From Methylomagnum ishizawai (GTDB taxonomy: Bacteria > Pseudomonadota > Gammaproteobacteria > Methylococcales > Methylococcaceae), in NCBI RefSeq assembly GCF_019670005.1, contig NZ_AP019783.1, positions 4,242,150 to 4,306,149 of the forward strand: 64,000 nt of DNA. Reading direction: 5' to 3'. Position numbers and translations under genes: made by a program. Of this stretch, positions 18,071 through 26,403 are shown one piece after another. The notes below the pieces were generated by a model that saw only the letters and a list, made by a program, of their open reading frames with translations, made no database searches and was not told the origin of the DNA. The number at the start of each line of letters is the position of its first letter. Position 1 is the first letter of the stretch.

Positions 18071-19023
18071 AGGTCGGATTCCTCCGGGTGCGGCTCGGTC
18101 AGGACGGCGTGTTGGGTGATATCGATGAAGATTTCTTCCATGCTCAAACGTTCGGGGCTGATGGAAATCAAACCCGCGCCCTGTCCGACCACGATCTCCG
18201 TGACCCGCTCGGCGGGGTTCTTATCCTTGTCGTGATAGATGCGGTAGCGCCCGCCGCCCAGGTCGTCGATGCGCTGCACGCCATCGACGAAGCGCAGGCG
18301 TTCCAAGTCGGGCGCGCCGCGGGTTTCCATGATGAGGCTGGACGCCCGCATCCTTTGGGTCAGGCCGTCGATGCTGTCGTTCATCACCAACTGGCCTTGA
18401 TGGATGATCTGCACCCGGGTACAGGATTCCTGCACCTCGGGCAGGATGTGGGTGGAAAGGATGATGCCATGGTCCTGGCCGAGTTCGCGGATGAGTCCCC
18501 GGATTTCGCGGATTTGGATCGGGTCGAGGCCGACCGTGGGTTCGTCGAGGATGATGACGGCGGGATTGTGCAAAATCGCCTGGGCGATGCCCACCCGCTG
18601 CTGGTAGCCCTTGGACAGGTTGCCGATCAAGCGCCCGCCCACATCGATCAGGCCGCAGCGCTCCTTGGCCTGGGCCACCGCCGTTTTGAGCTTGACCCCC
18701 GCGAGGCTGTGGAGCCTGCCGCAGTATTCCAGGAATTCGTCGACGGTGAGGTCGCGGTAGACCGGCGGCACTTCCGGCAAATATCCCAGTTCGCGCTTGG
18801 CTTCCTTGGGGTTGTCGAGGATATCGACGCCATTGATGAGGATTTGGCCGGAAGTCGGGGCGAGGTTGCCGCAGATCATCTGCATGGTGGAGGACTTGCC
18901 CGCGCCGTTCGGCCCGAGGAAACCCAGGATTTCGCCCTTTTCCAGGGTGAAGCTGACATTGTTCACGGCGCAATGCTCGCCGTAATAGCGGTAAAGCTGT
19001 TCGACTTGGATGAGGTGGGTCAT
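18067..19023 (-). CDS. ABC transporter ATP-binding protein (GldA/NatA-like)
   Basis: A 318-residue ABC ATPase. Walker A is GPNGAGKSS, signature LSKGYQQRVG, Walker B VIILDEPTVGLDP, and the H-loop ILSTHI. The roughly 100-residue C-terminal extension after the nucleotide domain is usual for ABC-2 exporters of this group. The ATG at 19023 begins directly with the conserved MTHLIQVEQLYRYYG; a longer frame to 19113 adds 30 unlike residues. First gene of a four-gene operon with permease, GldG-like and DUF4340 genes. Confidence 0.92.
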   Translation of the reverse strand: MTHLIQVEQLYRYYGEHCAVNNVSFTLEKGEILGFLGPNGAGKSSTMQMICGNLAPTSGQILINGVDILDNPKEAKRELGYLPEVPPVYRDLTVDEFLEYCGRLHSLAGVKLKTAVAQAKERCGLIDVGGRLIGNLSKGYQQRVGIAQAILHNPAVIILDEPTVGLDPIQIREIRGLIRELGQDHGIILSTHILPEVQESCTRVQIIHQGQLVMNDSIDGLTQRMRASSLIMETRGAPDLERLRFVDGVQRIDDLGGGRYRIYHDKDKNPAERVTEIVVGQGAGLISISPERLSMEEIFIDITQHAVLTEPHPEESDL

Positions 19024-19156
19024 CGTGGCGGGTTCGCGGTCAGAAGAAAATGGAGGGGCCCAGGCACCGACGTAGCGCCGGGTAAGATACAAAAATTCTT
19101 CCGGGAGGTACAAATGGCGGGGCGGGGTGGGGTTGCCCGCACCGCCCGGCGTTTTT

Positions 19157-19906
19157 TCATTCCGTCACGCTGGAACTCCAAAAGGCTTGGTTCACGCCCT
19201 CGCCGGCCGCGAGTTGCTCGACCACCCGTTCCAATTCATCGGCATCCACCGAAAGCGGCAACAGGGTGGCGAAGATTTGCACGTCGTTCCCCGCGAAGGG
19301 ACGGACCTCGAAATCGCCCGCCGGATACCGGGCCGCTTCCAACAAGGCTTCCAAATGCTGGCGGACGCGGCGCTGGTCCTGGCGGTTGCAGATGACGCAG
19401 ACGGAATAGCTGGCCTCGCCGGTTTTCCCGTCGATGGGGGCGCGGTCGATGCGGTTGACCAGGGGCCGTAGCCAAGTATTCCCGCCCAGCACGAACAAGG
19501 TGGCGCACGCCGCTTCCAGCAAGAGATCGGCCCCGGCGCAGGCCCCGACCGCCGCCGAACCCCACAGGGTCGCCGCCGTGTTCAAGCCCCGGATATTGGC
19601 GTCCCCCTTCATGATGGCCCCGGCCCCGAGGAACCCCACCCCCGACACCACATAGGCGGTGATATGCACCGCCCCCTCGTGCCCGGTCAGGCGGTTCGCC
19701 ATATCGACGAAGGCCGCGGCCCCGACCGCCACCAGCACATTGGTCCTGAGCCCGGCGGTACGCTGGCGGTATTGGCGTTCCAGGCCGATCAAAGCGCCCA
19801 GCACGAAGGCCGCGGCCAGGCTGATAAGGGTATCGAGCAAGGAATTCAGGTTGATGTTATGGATGGCTTCCAAGGAACGCCAATCGAAGTCGCGGATGAA
19901 ACCCAT
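19157..19906 (-). CDS. MgtC/SapB family membrane protein
   Basis: A 249-residue protein with four or five N-terminal transmembrane helices and a soluble C-terminal domain of about 80 residues. The MgtC hallmarks are present: [29 protein letters not shown] and GLNTAATLW. MgtC proteins modulate F-type ATP synthase activity and Mg/pH stress survival in some bacteria. It diverges from pntAB across a 310-nt spacer, so regulation may be linked to membrane energetics, but no Mg sensor leader was recognised. Confidence 0.88.
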   Translation of the reverse strand: MGFIRDFDWRSLEAIHNINLNSLLDTLISLAAAFVLGALIGLERQYRQRTAGLRTNVLVAVGAAAFVDMANRLTGHEGAVHITAYVVSGVGFLGAGAIMKGDANIRGLNTAATLWGSAAVGACAGADLLLEAACATLFVLGGNTWLRPLVNRIDRAPIDGKTGEASYSVCVICNRQDQRRVRQHLEALLEAARYPAGDFEVRPFAGNDVQIFATLLPLSVDADELERVVEQLAAGEGVNQAFWSSSVTE

Positions 19907-20216
19907 GGCCGGGATCGCCTCCTATGTTGAAACAAAACCAATGCGTATGCCCCGGCGCGGACGGCCCACACCAGAACGGGGAGTATTCGCATAACCACGG
20001 GATAGCCCGACCGCCTCCCCTCCGGTTGGCCCACCCCGCAGCAATTATAAATTTGACCGCCTCCCACAATGACTGTACATAAGCCGGGGGATTGGCGACG
20101 GACCCGGTGTATGGGTCGAGACAGCCCGGCCCGGCCCCGGCCCATTCCCAGCCTGACTCTATTCACGCACGGTTTCCGTGCATCCAAATCAATAATCGAT
20201 AAGGAGGAGAGTTTTC
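19907..20216. other. Divergent spacer, mgtC-like / pntA
   Basis: A 310-nt region with no gene. It holds a good candidate sigma-70 promoter for pntA, listed separately. On the minus strand TATAAT reads at 20044-20049, a possible -10 for the MgtC-family gene, but without a matching -35 at proper spacing. Confidence 0.5.
20053..20081 (+). promoter_or_regulatory. Candidate sigma-70 promoter for pntAB
   Basis: TTGACC at 20053-20058 and TACATA at 20076-20081, separated by exactly 17 nt, in a stretch less GC-rich than its surroundings. It would give a leader of roughly 130 nt before the pntA ATG, which has a strong AAGGAGGAGAG ribosome site. Confidence 0.45.
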
Positions 20217-21764
20217 ATGCGAATTGGGGTACCCAAAGAAATACACGCCGGGGAAAAGCGTGTGGCGACCGTGCCGGAAGTGGCCGAGAAACTCATCAAG
20301 CTCGGGTTTTCCATCACGGTGGAATCGGGGGCGGGTGTCGGGGCCAATTTCTCCGACGAGTGCTACCGGGAAGCCGGGTGCGAAATCGCCGACAGCGCCG
20401 ACGCGGTGTGGGGCGAATCGGATGTGGTATTGAAGGTGCGCGGCCCGCAGCCCGCGGAAGTCGAAAAACTCAAGGCAGGCGGGCACCTCGTCAGCTTCCT
20501 CTGGCCCGCCCAGAACCCGGAACTCTTGGAAAGCCTCGCCGCCAAGCAGGCCACCGTGCTGGCGATGGACGCGGTACCGCGCATCTCCCGCGCCCAGAAG
20601 CTGGACGCCCTGAGTTCCATGGCGAACATCGCGGGCTACCGCGCCGTGGTCGAGGCCGCCCACCAGTTCGGGCGCTTCTTCACCGGCCAGATCACCGCCG
20701 CGGGCAAGGTGCCGCCGGCCAAGGTGTTCGTGATCGGCGTGGGTGTGGCGGGACTCGCCGCCATCGGTGCCGCCAATGGCCTGGGCGCTATCGTCCGCGC
20801 CTGCGACACCCGCCCGGAAGTGAAGGATCAAGTGAAATCCATGGGCGCGGAATGGGTGGAGCCGGACTACAAGGAAGACGAAGGCGCGTCGGCCACCGGC
20901 TACGCCAAGATCATGAGCGAAGCCTACCAAAAGGCCCAGCGCGAAATGATCGCCCGCCAATGCATGGACGTGGACATCGTCATCACCACCGCGCTGATTC
21001 CGGGCAAGCCCGCGCCCAAGCTGATCACCGCCGGAATGGTCGAATCGATGAAGCCCGGCAGCGTCATCGTGGACCTCGCGGCGGAACAGGGCGGCAACTG
21101 CGAGCTGTGCGAACCGGGCCAGATCGCGGTCAAGCACGGCGTCAGCATCATCGGCTACACCGACCTTCCCAGCCGCCTGGCCCGCCAATCCTCCACCCTC
21201 TACGCCACCAACCTGCTGCGGCTCCTGGAAGAACTCTGCAAGGAGAAGGACGGCAACGTCAGCGTCAACATGGACGACGAGATGATCCGGGGCGCGACTG
21301 TGGTCAAGGACGGCTCCATCACCTGGCCGCCACCGCCGATCTCCGTGTCCGCCGCGCCCAAGGTCGGGGCCACCGCCGCCCCGCCCGTCGCCAAGAAGGA
21401 GGAAAAGAAACCGCTACTCCCGGCCTGGGCCTCGACCACGCTCAATGTCGGGCTGGCCGCGCTGGTGTTCTGGTGGGTCGGAGCCAACGCCCCGGCCAGC
21501 TTCCTGTCCCATTTCACCGTGTTCGCCCTGGCCTGCTTCGTCGGCTACATGGTGATTTGGAACGTCACCCCGGCCCTGCACACTCCGCTGATGAGCGTCA
21601 CCAACGCCATTTCCAGCATCATCGCCATCGGTGCCTTGATCCAGGTTTCCTCGCCCGGCGCGTTCATCCTGATCCTGGCGGGGCTGGCCATCGTGCTGAC
21701 CTCGATCAATATGGCGGGCGGCTTCTGGGTTACCCAGCGCATGCTCAGCATGTTCAGAAAATAA
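20217..21764 (+). CDS. pntA: NAD(P) transhydrogenase subunit alpha
   Basis: A 515-residue alpha subunit of the proton-translocating transhydrogenase, which drives NADPH formation from NADH using the proton gradient. The NAD-binding domain starts at [17 protein letters not shown]. The dinucleotide region is seen in [22 protein letters not shown], shown here only in part as [13 protein letters not shown]. The C-terminal 100 residues hold four transmembrane helices, so dI and dII-alpha are fused as in E. coli. An extremely clear ribosome site (AAGGAGGAG) precedes the ATG. In a methanotroph-like host this would be a main NADPH source, an inference from metabolism. Confidence 0.96.
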   Translation: MRIGVPKEIHAGEKRVATVPEVAEKLIKLGFSITVESGAGVGANFSDECYREAGCEIADSADAVWGESDVVLKVRGPQPAEVEKLKAGGHLVSFLWPAQNPELLESLAAKQATVLAMDAVPRISRAQKLDALSSMANIAGYRAVVEAAHQFGRFFTGQITAAGKVPPAKVFVIGVGVAGLAAIGAANGLGAIVRACDTRPEVKDQVKSMGAEWVEPDYKEDEGASATGYAKIMSEAYQKAQREMIARQCMDVDIVITTALIPGKPAPKLITAGMVESMKPGSVIVDLAAEQGGNCELCEPGQIAVKHGVSIIGYTDLPSRLARQSSTLYATNLLRLLEELCKEKDGNVSVNMDDEMIRGATVVKDGSITWPPPPISVSAAPKVGATAAPPVAKKEEKKPLLPAWASTTLNVGLAALVFWWVGANAPASFLSHFTVFALACFVGYMVIWNVTPALHTPLMSVTNAISSIIAIGALIQVSSPGAFILILAGLAIVLTSINMAGGFWVTQRMLSMFRK

Positions 21765-21779
21765 GCGGAGTCCCCCACA

Positions 21780-23177
21780 ATGTCTGAAGGTTTGGTAACA
21801 GTCTCCTATATCGCCGCGACCATCCTGTTCATCCTGAGCCTGGGCGGTCTTTCCAACCCGGAAACCGCAAGGCGCGGCAACCTCTACGGCATCCTCGGCA
21901 TGGCCATCGCCATCCTGGCGACGGTCACGGGGCCGAAGGTCACCAGCTACGTGCCCATTGTCATCGCCATGGCCATCGGCGGCGGCATCGGCATCTACGC
22001 CGCCAAGAAGGTCAAGATGACCGAAATGCCGGAACTGGTGGCGCTCATGCACAGCTTGGTGGGCCTCGCCGCCGTGCTGGTGGGTTATGCCAACTACATC
22101 GACCCGACCGCCGCCCTCTCCGGCGCGGAGAAGACCATCCACGAGGTGGAAATCTATGTCGGCGTCCTGATCGGTGCCGTGACCTTCTCCGGGTCCGTCA
22201 TCGCCTTCGGCAAGCTCTCGGGCAAGATCGGCGGCAAGCCGGTGTTGCTCCCGGCCCGCCATTTCCTCAACTTGGGACTGCTGGTGCTGGCGATCCTGCT
22301 GGGCAAGTGGTTCCTGGGCTTCGAGAACCATGCGGGCCTCGTGCCGCTGTTGCTGATGACCGTGGTTGCGCTGGCTTTCGGCGTGCATATGGTGATGGCG
22401 ATTGGCGGCGCGGATATGCCGGTGGTGGTGTCGATGCTGAACAGCTATTCGGGCTGGGCGGCTTCGGCCACGGGCTTCATGCTGTCGAACGACCTCCTGA
22501 TCGTGACGGGTGCCTTGGTGGGTTCTTCGGGCGCGATCCTGTCCTACATCATGTGCCGCGCCATGAACCGGCATTTCATCGCGGTTATCGCGGGCGGCTT
22601 CGGCACCGGCGGCGGCACGGCTCCGGCGGCGGGCGCACAGCCGCAAGGCGAAGTGCAGCCGATCAACTCGGAGGAAACCGCCGAATTGCTGCGGAATGCG
22701 TCCAACGTGGTGTTGGTGCCGGGCTACGGCATGGCGGTGGCGCAGGCCCAGCACACGGTGTACGAAATCACCAAGCTGCTGCGCGAGAAGGGCGTGAACG
22801 TGCGGTTCGCCATCCATCCGGTGGCGGGGCGGATGCCGGGGCATATGAACGTGCTGCTGGCTGAGGCGCGGGTGCCCTATGACATCGTGCTGGAAATGGA
22901 CGAGATCAACGAGGATTTCCCGGAAACGGACGTGGCGATGGTGATCGGTGCCAACGACATCGTGAACCCCGGTGCCCAGGAAGACCCGAACAGCCCCATC
23001 GCCGGGATGCCGGTGTTGGAGGTGTGGAAGGCCAAGACTTCCATCGTGATGAAGCGGTCGATGGCTTCGGGTTATGCGGGGGTGGACAACCCGCTGTTCT
23101 ATAAGGAGAACAATAGGATGTTGTTCGGGGATGCCAAGAAGATGTTGGATGAGGTTTTGAAGCATCTTCAGGGTTGA
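21780..23177 (+). CDS. pntB: NAD(P) transhydrogenase subunit beta
   Basis: A 465-residue membrane subunit carrying dII-beta (about eight helices) and the NADP-binding dIII domain. dIII landmarks are [36 protein letters not shown] (split over the loop) and the [10 protein letters not shown] segment that binds NADP. It starts 15 nt after pntA with GGAG upstream, so the pair is one transcript, ended by the two hairpins after the stop. Confidence 0.97.
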   Translation: MSEGLVTVSYIAATILFILSLGGLSNPETARRGNLYGILGMAIAILATVTGPKVTSYVPIVIAMAIGGGIGIYAAKKVKMTEMPELVALMHSLVGLAAVLVGYANYIDPTAALSGAEKTIHEVEIYVGVLIGAVTFSGSVIAFGKLSGKIGGKPVLLPARHFLNLGLLVLAILLGKWFLGFENHAGLVPLLLMTVVALAFGVHMVMAIGGADMPVVVSMLNSYSGWAASATGFMLSNDLLIVTGALVGSSGAILSYIMCRAMNRHFIAVIAGGFGTGGGTAPAAGAQPQGEVQPINSEETAELLRNASNVVLVPGYGMAVAQAQHTVYEITKLLREKGVNVRFAIHPVAGRMPGHMNVLLAEARVPYDIVLEMDEINEDFPETDVAMVIGANDIVNPGAQEDPNSPIAGMPVLEVWKAKTSIVMKRSMASGYAGVDNPLFYKENNRMLFGDAKKMLDEVLKHLQG

Positions 23178-23185
23178 AACTAAAA

Positions 23186-23214
23186 CCCACGCGGGGCCGG
23201 ATGCCCTGCGTGGG
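23186..23214 (+). terminator. Hairpin after pntB
   Basis: CCCACGC pairs with GCGTGGG, extended by GGGGC/GCCC with a mismatch, 8 nt after the pntB stop. There is no T-run, so it may stabilise the 3' end or work with the next hairpin. Confidence 0.5.
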
Positions 23215-23232
23215 ACCGTTCCACAGGGAACC

Positions 23233-23264
23233 AAACAACCACCGGCTGAAGCCGGTGGTTGTTT
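23233..23264. terminator. Perfect 14-bp hairpin, terminator or REP-like element
   Basis: The arms at 23233-23246 (AAACAACCACCGGC) and 23251-23264 are perfectly complementary around a TGAA loop and end in GTTT on the plus strand and the same on the minus strand. It works sequence-wise as a bidirectional terminator. The ACCACCGGC...GCCGGTGGT core also resembles REP/IS200-IS605-type palindromes, so it may be a mobile-element trace at the border of the AT-rich island. Confidence 0.7.
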
Positions 23265-23357
23265 AATGGTGCATTTCGCAAGGTTTGGCGCATTTAGAGA
23301 TACTATCTCACCTCTTCGGCTTTTATATAACCTTCACGCCAAGTATGAGACTGCAAA

Positions 23358-24107
23358 GTGAAAAAACCAACAAAAGATATAAATGACTGGAGACTACAAG
23401 CTTATAGTGAACTAGCGGAAGATTGGGTTTCCCCTTGGACTGGTGAAGTTTTTGGAAAGGGTTCTCCTGTAGTACTAACCGCCCCCATAAAGTTAAGAAA
23501 AGACAAGCACCTTAATATACCAATCCCTAATGCTTCTGCAAGCTGTTTAAATATATCAAAAAAATGCTGGGATGAAGCCAAAGATTTAAGGCTATCTGCA
23601 AACATAGACTCCAGCCTAAAAAAACAACTATACTTTCCAACAGATGAAGAAGCAATAAATTATATTGAGTTAATAATGCAGTCCATAGTGTTTTCTTTCA
23701 CCGCTATAGAGTCGTTTGTCAATGAGTTAATTCCAGACAGCCATCAATATATAAAACAAACAAAAAACGGACCAAAACCATACACTAAATCCGAAATAGA
23801 AAGATATCTATCAATAGATGAAAAAATTGGTGAAGTCCTTCCCACCGCTTTAAATGTGGCATCACCAAAAGGAAAACATAAATCGTGGAATGAACTTCAA
23901 AAGCTTAAAAATATAAGAGATCGATTAATCCACATGAAAAGTGAAGATCGACGTCATACTAACCCAGATCAAAAAACTCTCTGGGGAGAATTAGTAAAAG
24001 CAGAGCCACCCTATCGAGAAGCCTTTTCTGTTATCCAATATTTCATAGAAAAAGCCAATCTTAGCTTTAGATGGTATAACTTAGGAAAAAGCTTTTTTTC
24101 AAAATAA
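23358..24107 (+). CDS. AT-rich gene, possible HEPN-domain protein
   Basis: A 249-residue soluble protein from a GTG start. It is far more AT-rich than its surroundings, with codons such as AAA, ATA and TTA dominating, so it was probably acquired. The middle is helical (QSIVFSFTAIESFVNELIP) and the later segment NIRDRLIHMKSE contains an Rx4H motif, the mark of HEPN ribonuclease or nucleotidyl-transfer-regulated domains common in toxin and defence systems. No adjacent MNT partner exists; the next genes are other antitoxins. The HEPN call is inference from motif and helix order. Confidence 0.5.
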   Translation: MKKPTKDINDWRLQAYSELAEDWVSPWTGEVFGKGSPVVLTAPIKLRKDKHLNIPIPNASASCLNISKKCWDEAKDLRLSANIDSSLKKQLYFPTDEEAINYIELIMQSIVFSFTAIESFVNELIPDSHQYIKQTKNGPKPYTKSEIERYLSIDEKIGEVLPTALNVASPKGKHKSWNELQKLKNIRDRLIHMKSEDRRHTNPDQKTLWGELVKAEPPYREAFSVIQYFIEKANLSFRWYNLGKSFFSK

Positions 24108-24115
24108 GCCAGCTC

Positions 24116-24145
24116 GTAGGGCGGGTTAGCACAGCGTAACCCGCC
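24116..24145. repeat. GTAGGGCGGGTTAGC-type hairpin element
   Basis: GTAGGGCGGGTTAGC followed by GCGTAACCCGCC; the arms GGCGGGTTA (24120-24128) and TAACCCGCC (24137-24145) are perfectly complementary. This sequence type is a widespread intergenic element in proteobacteria. It directly follows the AT-rich gene, marking its right border. Confidence 0.65.
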
Positions 24146-24190
24146 ATATTGTTTCCGCCCGTATGGCCACTTTCACGGAGGAGAAACTTT

Positions 24191-24409
24191 ATGCTCAGTG
24201 ATCGCTTGAAAAACCGGCTGATGCGGGAACGGCCCATGGTGGCCGTGAGCCTGCAACTCCCCGCCGACGTGGTGAAATCCATGCAGGCCATCGCCCCGCT
24301 GCATGGGTTTTCGGATTACAAAACCCTGTTGAAATCGTATATTAGCGAGGGATTGCGCCGTGACGAAGCGCGTAGCCCCATCGCGACCGTCCTAACCTAT
24401 CGTAGGTAA
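24191..24409 (+). CDS. Small putative antitoxin or DNA-binding protein
   Basis: A 72-residue protein with a GGAGGAGAAA ribosome site before the ATG at 24191. VAVSLQLPADVVKSMQAIA resembles the strand and first helix of ribbon-helix-helix antitoxins, followed by SDYKTLLKSYISEGLR. It is six bases upstream of the DUF433 gene and probably in the same transcript. Specific function unknown. Confidence 0.55.
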   Translation: MLSDRLKNRLMRERPMVAVSLQLPADVVKSMQAIAPLHGFSDYKTLLKSYISEGLRRDEARSPIATVLTYRR

Positions 24410-24414
24410 AGCCC

Positions 24415-24663
24415 ATGCCCCAATCCCCCCTAACCTTCCTCGAAGGCCGCATCACCATCGACCCCGCGCTTTGCAACGGCAAACCCACCCTACGCGGCAA
24501 GCGGATCAGCGTGCAAACCATTTTGGATTTCCTCGCGGCGGGCGACTCCGAGCAGGAGATACTGGAGCAATATCCCAGCCTAGAACACGATGATATACAA
24601 GCGTGCCTGCGTTTCGCCGCTTTATTGATGAGCCAACACTATTCGCTATCCAAGGTCGCATGA
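24415..24663 (+). CDS. DUF433 antitoxin-like protein
   Basis: An 82-residue member of the DUF433 (VapB45-like) family: GRITIDPALCNGKPTLRGKR, then ISVQTILDFLAAG and ILEQYPSLEHDDIQACLRFA, the winged-helix pattern of this family. DUF433 proteins normally pair with a DUF5615 PIN-like toxin starting right after. Here its TGA overlaps the ATG of such a toxin remnant by one base (TGATG), confirming the module, but the toxin is broken. Confidence 0.85.
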   Translation: MPQSPLTFLEGRITIDPALCNGKPTLRGKRISVQTILDFLAAGDSEQEILEQYPSLEHDDIQACLRFAALLMSQHYSLSKVA

Positions 24664-24728
24664 TGGCGAAATTCCTGATCGATGCGAACCTGCCTTATCG
24701 CTTTTCACTGTGGCATGGACCAGATTAA
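24663..24728 (+). pseudogene. Truncated DUF5615 PIN-like toxin remnant
   Basis: Only 21 codons remain: MAKFLIDANLPYRFSLWHG then Pro-Asp-stop. FLIDANLP is the conserved first strand of DUF5615 toxins with the first catalytic Asp, and family members are normally above 100 residues. After the TAA at 24726 no frame continues the domain before the next gene. The translational coupling to the DUF433 gene is kept. The toxin cannot be active. Confidence 0.75.
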
Positions 24729-24768
24729 TAACGCCCAAAGATTTTTTACAGCAATATGGATTAATCCC

Positions 24769-25005
24769 ATGACCACACTCAGCTTGGAACTGCCAGAATC
24801 CCTACACCGGAAAATGCTGGAACTTGCCCACAGCGATGGAATATCAATGCATCAATTCGCCGCCACCGCCATCGCGGAGAAAATCTCGGCCTTAACCACC
24901 CAGTCTTACCTGGAAGAACGGGCCAAGCGCGGTAGCAAGGAAAAGTTCTTACAGGCGTTATCCAAAGTGCCTAATACCGAACCGGAGGAGTTCGACAGGC
25001 TATAA
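24769..25005 (+). CDS. HicB-like antitoxin, orphan
   Basis: A 78-residue protein: TTLSLELPESLHRKMLELA followed by GISMHQFAATAIAEKISAL, the ribbon-helix-helix pattern of the short HicB-family antitoxins, then YLEERAKRG and a Pro-Glu-Glu end. It starts 40 nt after the DUF5615 remnant, so the lost toxin DNA may have been replaced at this junction. No HicA, RelE or PIN partner is adjacent on this strand; the next pair is yefM/yoeB. Confidence 0.7.
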   Translation: MTTLSLELPESLHRKMLELAHSDGISMHQFAATAIAEKISALTTQSYLEERAKRGSKEKFLQALSKVPNTEPEEFDRL

Positions 25006-25047
25006 CCGCAACCTATCCCATTCCACTTCGACAGCTCAAAAAATCCC

Positions 25048-25302
25048 ATGGACGCCATCACCACCCGCCAAGCCAGCCAAAACCTCGACGGCCTGATCAC
25101 GAAGGTCATCGCCGATATCGAACCCACCATCGTTTGCGGCGACAACGGCCAGAAAGCCGTGCTGATGTCGCTGGACGAATTCAACTCCTGGCAGGAAACC
25201 CTATATCTGCTTTCCAATCCCGCCAATGCCGAACATTTACGCAAATCCATTGCGGAAGCCCAGGCCGGGCGGGTTGCCGAAAGATCATTGATCGAGCCAT
25301 GA
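25048..25302 (+). CDS. yefM: YefM/Phd-family antitoxin
   Basis: An 84-residue antitoxin that binds its own operator and neutralises YoeB. The N-terminal DNA-binding fold reads MDAITTRQASQNLDGLI, followed by VLMSLDEFNSWQETLYLL, the typical YefM helix. Its stop overlaps the yoeB ATG by four bases (ATGA at 25299), the usual arrangement. The antitoxin frame is intact while the toxin carries a nonsense codon. Confidence 0.92.
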   Translation: MDAITTRQASQNLDGLITKVIADIEPTIVCGDNGQKAVLMSLDEFNSWQETLYLLSNPANAEHLRKSIAEAQAGRVAERSLIEP

Positions 25303-25559
25303 AACTGACATTCACGGAAAGTGCATGGTCCGACTATCTCTGGCTACAAGAACACGACAAGGATTTACTCAAACGGACCAACGCGCTCATCAAAGATGTC
25401 TTGCGAAGCCCATTCGAGGGCATCGGCAAACCGGAACCTTTGAAAGCCAACCTATCCGGTTAGTGGTCGCGGCGGATCAATTCGGAACATCGCTTGGTTT
25501 ACGAAGTTTCCGAAGGCGCGATACTTATCGTTTCCTGTCGATTCCATTACCGGAAATAG
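25299..25559 (+). pseudogene. yoeB: yoeB toxin inactivated by an in-frame amber codon
   Basis: The frame encodes a YoeB mRNA interferase: MKLTFTESAW start, PFEGIGKPEPLK with the catalytic-region Glu46, then NLSG. Codon 55 is TAG (25461-25463), where E. coli YoeB has an aromatic residue. Downstream the same frame continues perfectly as WSRRINSEHRLVYEVS and ends CRFHYRK-stop at 25557-25559, so R65, H83 and Y84, all needed for catalysis, lie beyond the stop. One substitution from Tyr (TAC or TAT) to TAG explains it. Full frame is 86 codons, near the normal 84. Confidence 0.9.
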
Positions 25560-25563
25560 GACC

Positions 25564-25600
25564 GTAGGGCGAAATAGCCGGTACTCCGGCGTATTCCGCC
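25564..25600. repeat. GTAGGGCGAAATAGC-type hairpin element
   Basis: Begins GTAGGGCGAAATAGCCGG and closes with CCGGCGTATTCCGCC; the arms pair over most of their length around TACT. It belongs with the GTAGGGCG elements at 4824 and 24116 and lies 4 nt beyond the end of the yoeB frame. Confidence 0.6.
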
Positions 25601-25690
25601 GCATGGATGGAATCTCCACATCCGGCGCGATACGCTGGTACGCTATTGCGACCTACGGCTCTGAAAACCACCCCCATCGCGAGGCCCGCC

Positions 25691-26335
25691 ATGCGCTATT
25701 TCCACCGGAAAACCCTACGGCCAGCCTTATCCCTGTCTTTATTATTGATCGCGGGCTGCGGCAGTCCGGGCCACAACGACAACCCCTCCCAGCAAATCAC
25801 CACGGGCCGGGTCGGCTGTTTGGCCAGCGCCGAATTCTTCTCGGTCTATTTCAGCACGCATCTGAAACCCGCCGGGGAAACCCCCGGCTCCAATATCACC
25901 CGGACCCGGTTCCGTCCCTATTGCGGGGATTTGCCGCAGCCGGGCGAGGTGTTTTTCACCGCCGACATCATCGACCCCGAAATCAGGAAAACCCCGATTG
26001 CGATCCAAGTGGTGGCAGTGGACGCCACGGACAATCCCGGCAATCCGCGCACGCTGTTCGACGCCCCCGCCCGGAGTTTCGGAAAAGGCACCCTCGAAGC
26101 GAGCTTCACCCTCGACAAACCCGGCCCCTACGCCATCCACTTGATCCGGCAAGATGCCAATACGGGTGGGGACAGGGATCGGTTAATCATCCCGCTCAAT
26201 GTTGGCTTGAGCGCCGCCACGGGATTATTACCCAGGTTTCTGTCCCCGCGATTCCTCTTGCTCGTCGGCCTGGGTATCGTGGGACTCGTGGTTTTCCTCA
26301 AAGCCTATCGATTCGACCCCATGAAAAAACCCTGA
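25691..26335 (+). CDS. Lipoprotein with C-terminal membrane helix
   Basis: A 214-residue exported protein. The leader LSLSLLLIAGC is a clear lipobox with lipidated Cys20. The middle is a beta-rich domain with a Cys pair, and FLLLVGLGIVGLVVFL near residue 190 is a transmembrane helix followed by a basic tail. The ATG at 25691 is used; an upstream in-frame start at 25607 would precede the leader with unlike residues. It precedes recJ on the same strand. No known family recognised. Confidence 0.65.
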   Translation: MRYFHRKTLRPALSLSLLLIAGCGSPGHNDNPSQQITTGRVGCLASAEFFSVYFSTHLKPAGETPGSNITRTRFRPYCGDLPQPGEVFFTADIIDPEIRKTPIAIQVVAVDATDNPGNPRTLFDAPARSFGKGTLEASFTLDKPGPYAIHLIRQDANTGGDRDRLIIPLNVGLSAATGLLPRFLSPRFLLLVGLGIVGLVVFLKAYRFDPMKKP

Positions 26336-26403
26336 GACCCCGTACCCAATCCGTAGGCCGGAAAACCCGGCCCCGCTTTCCCCGCTCCAAGTTTGAAGCC
26401 ACC

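Noticed and set aside
18404-18607. Short internal ORF opposite the ABC ATPase
   Set aside because: No motif, no ribosome site, lies wholly within a certain gene.
23178-24200. Insertion sequence carrying the AT-rich gene
   Set aside because: No transposase, no matching terminal repeats and no target duplication could be seen; the bordering hairpins differ from each other.
25048-25559. Active YefM-YoeB toxin-antitoxin system
   Set aside because: The toxin frame has an in-frame TAG before the catalytic residues, so activity is unlikely without readthrough.
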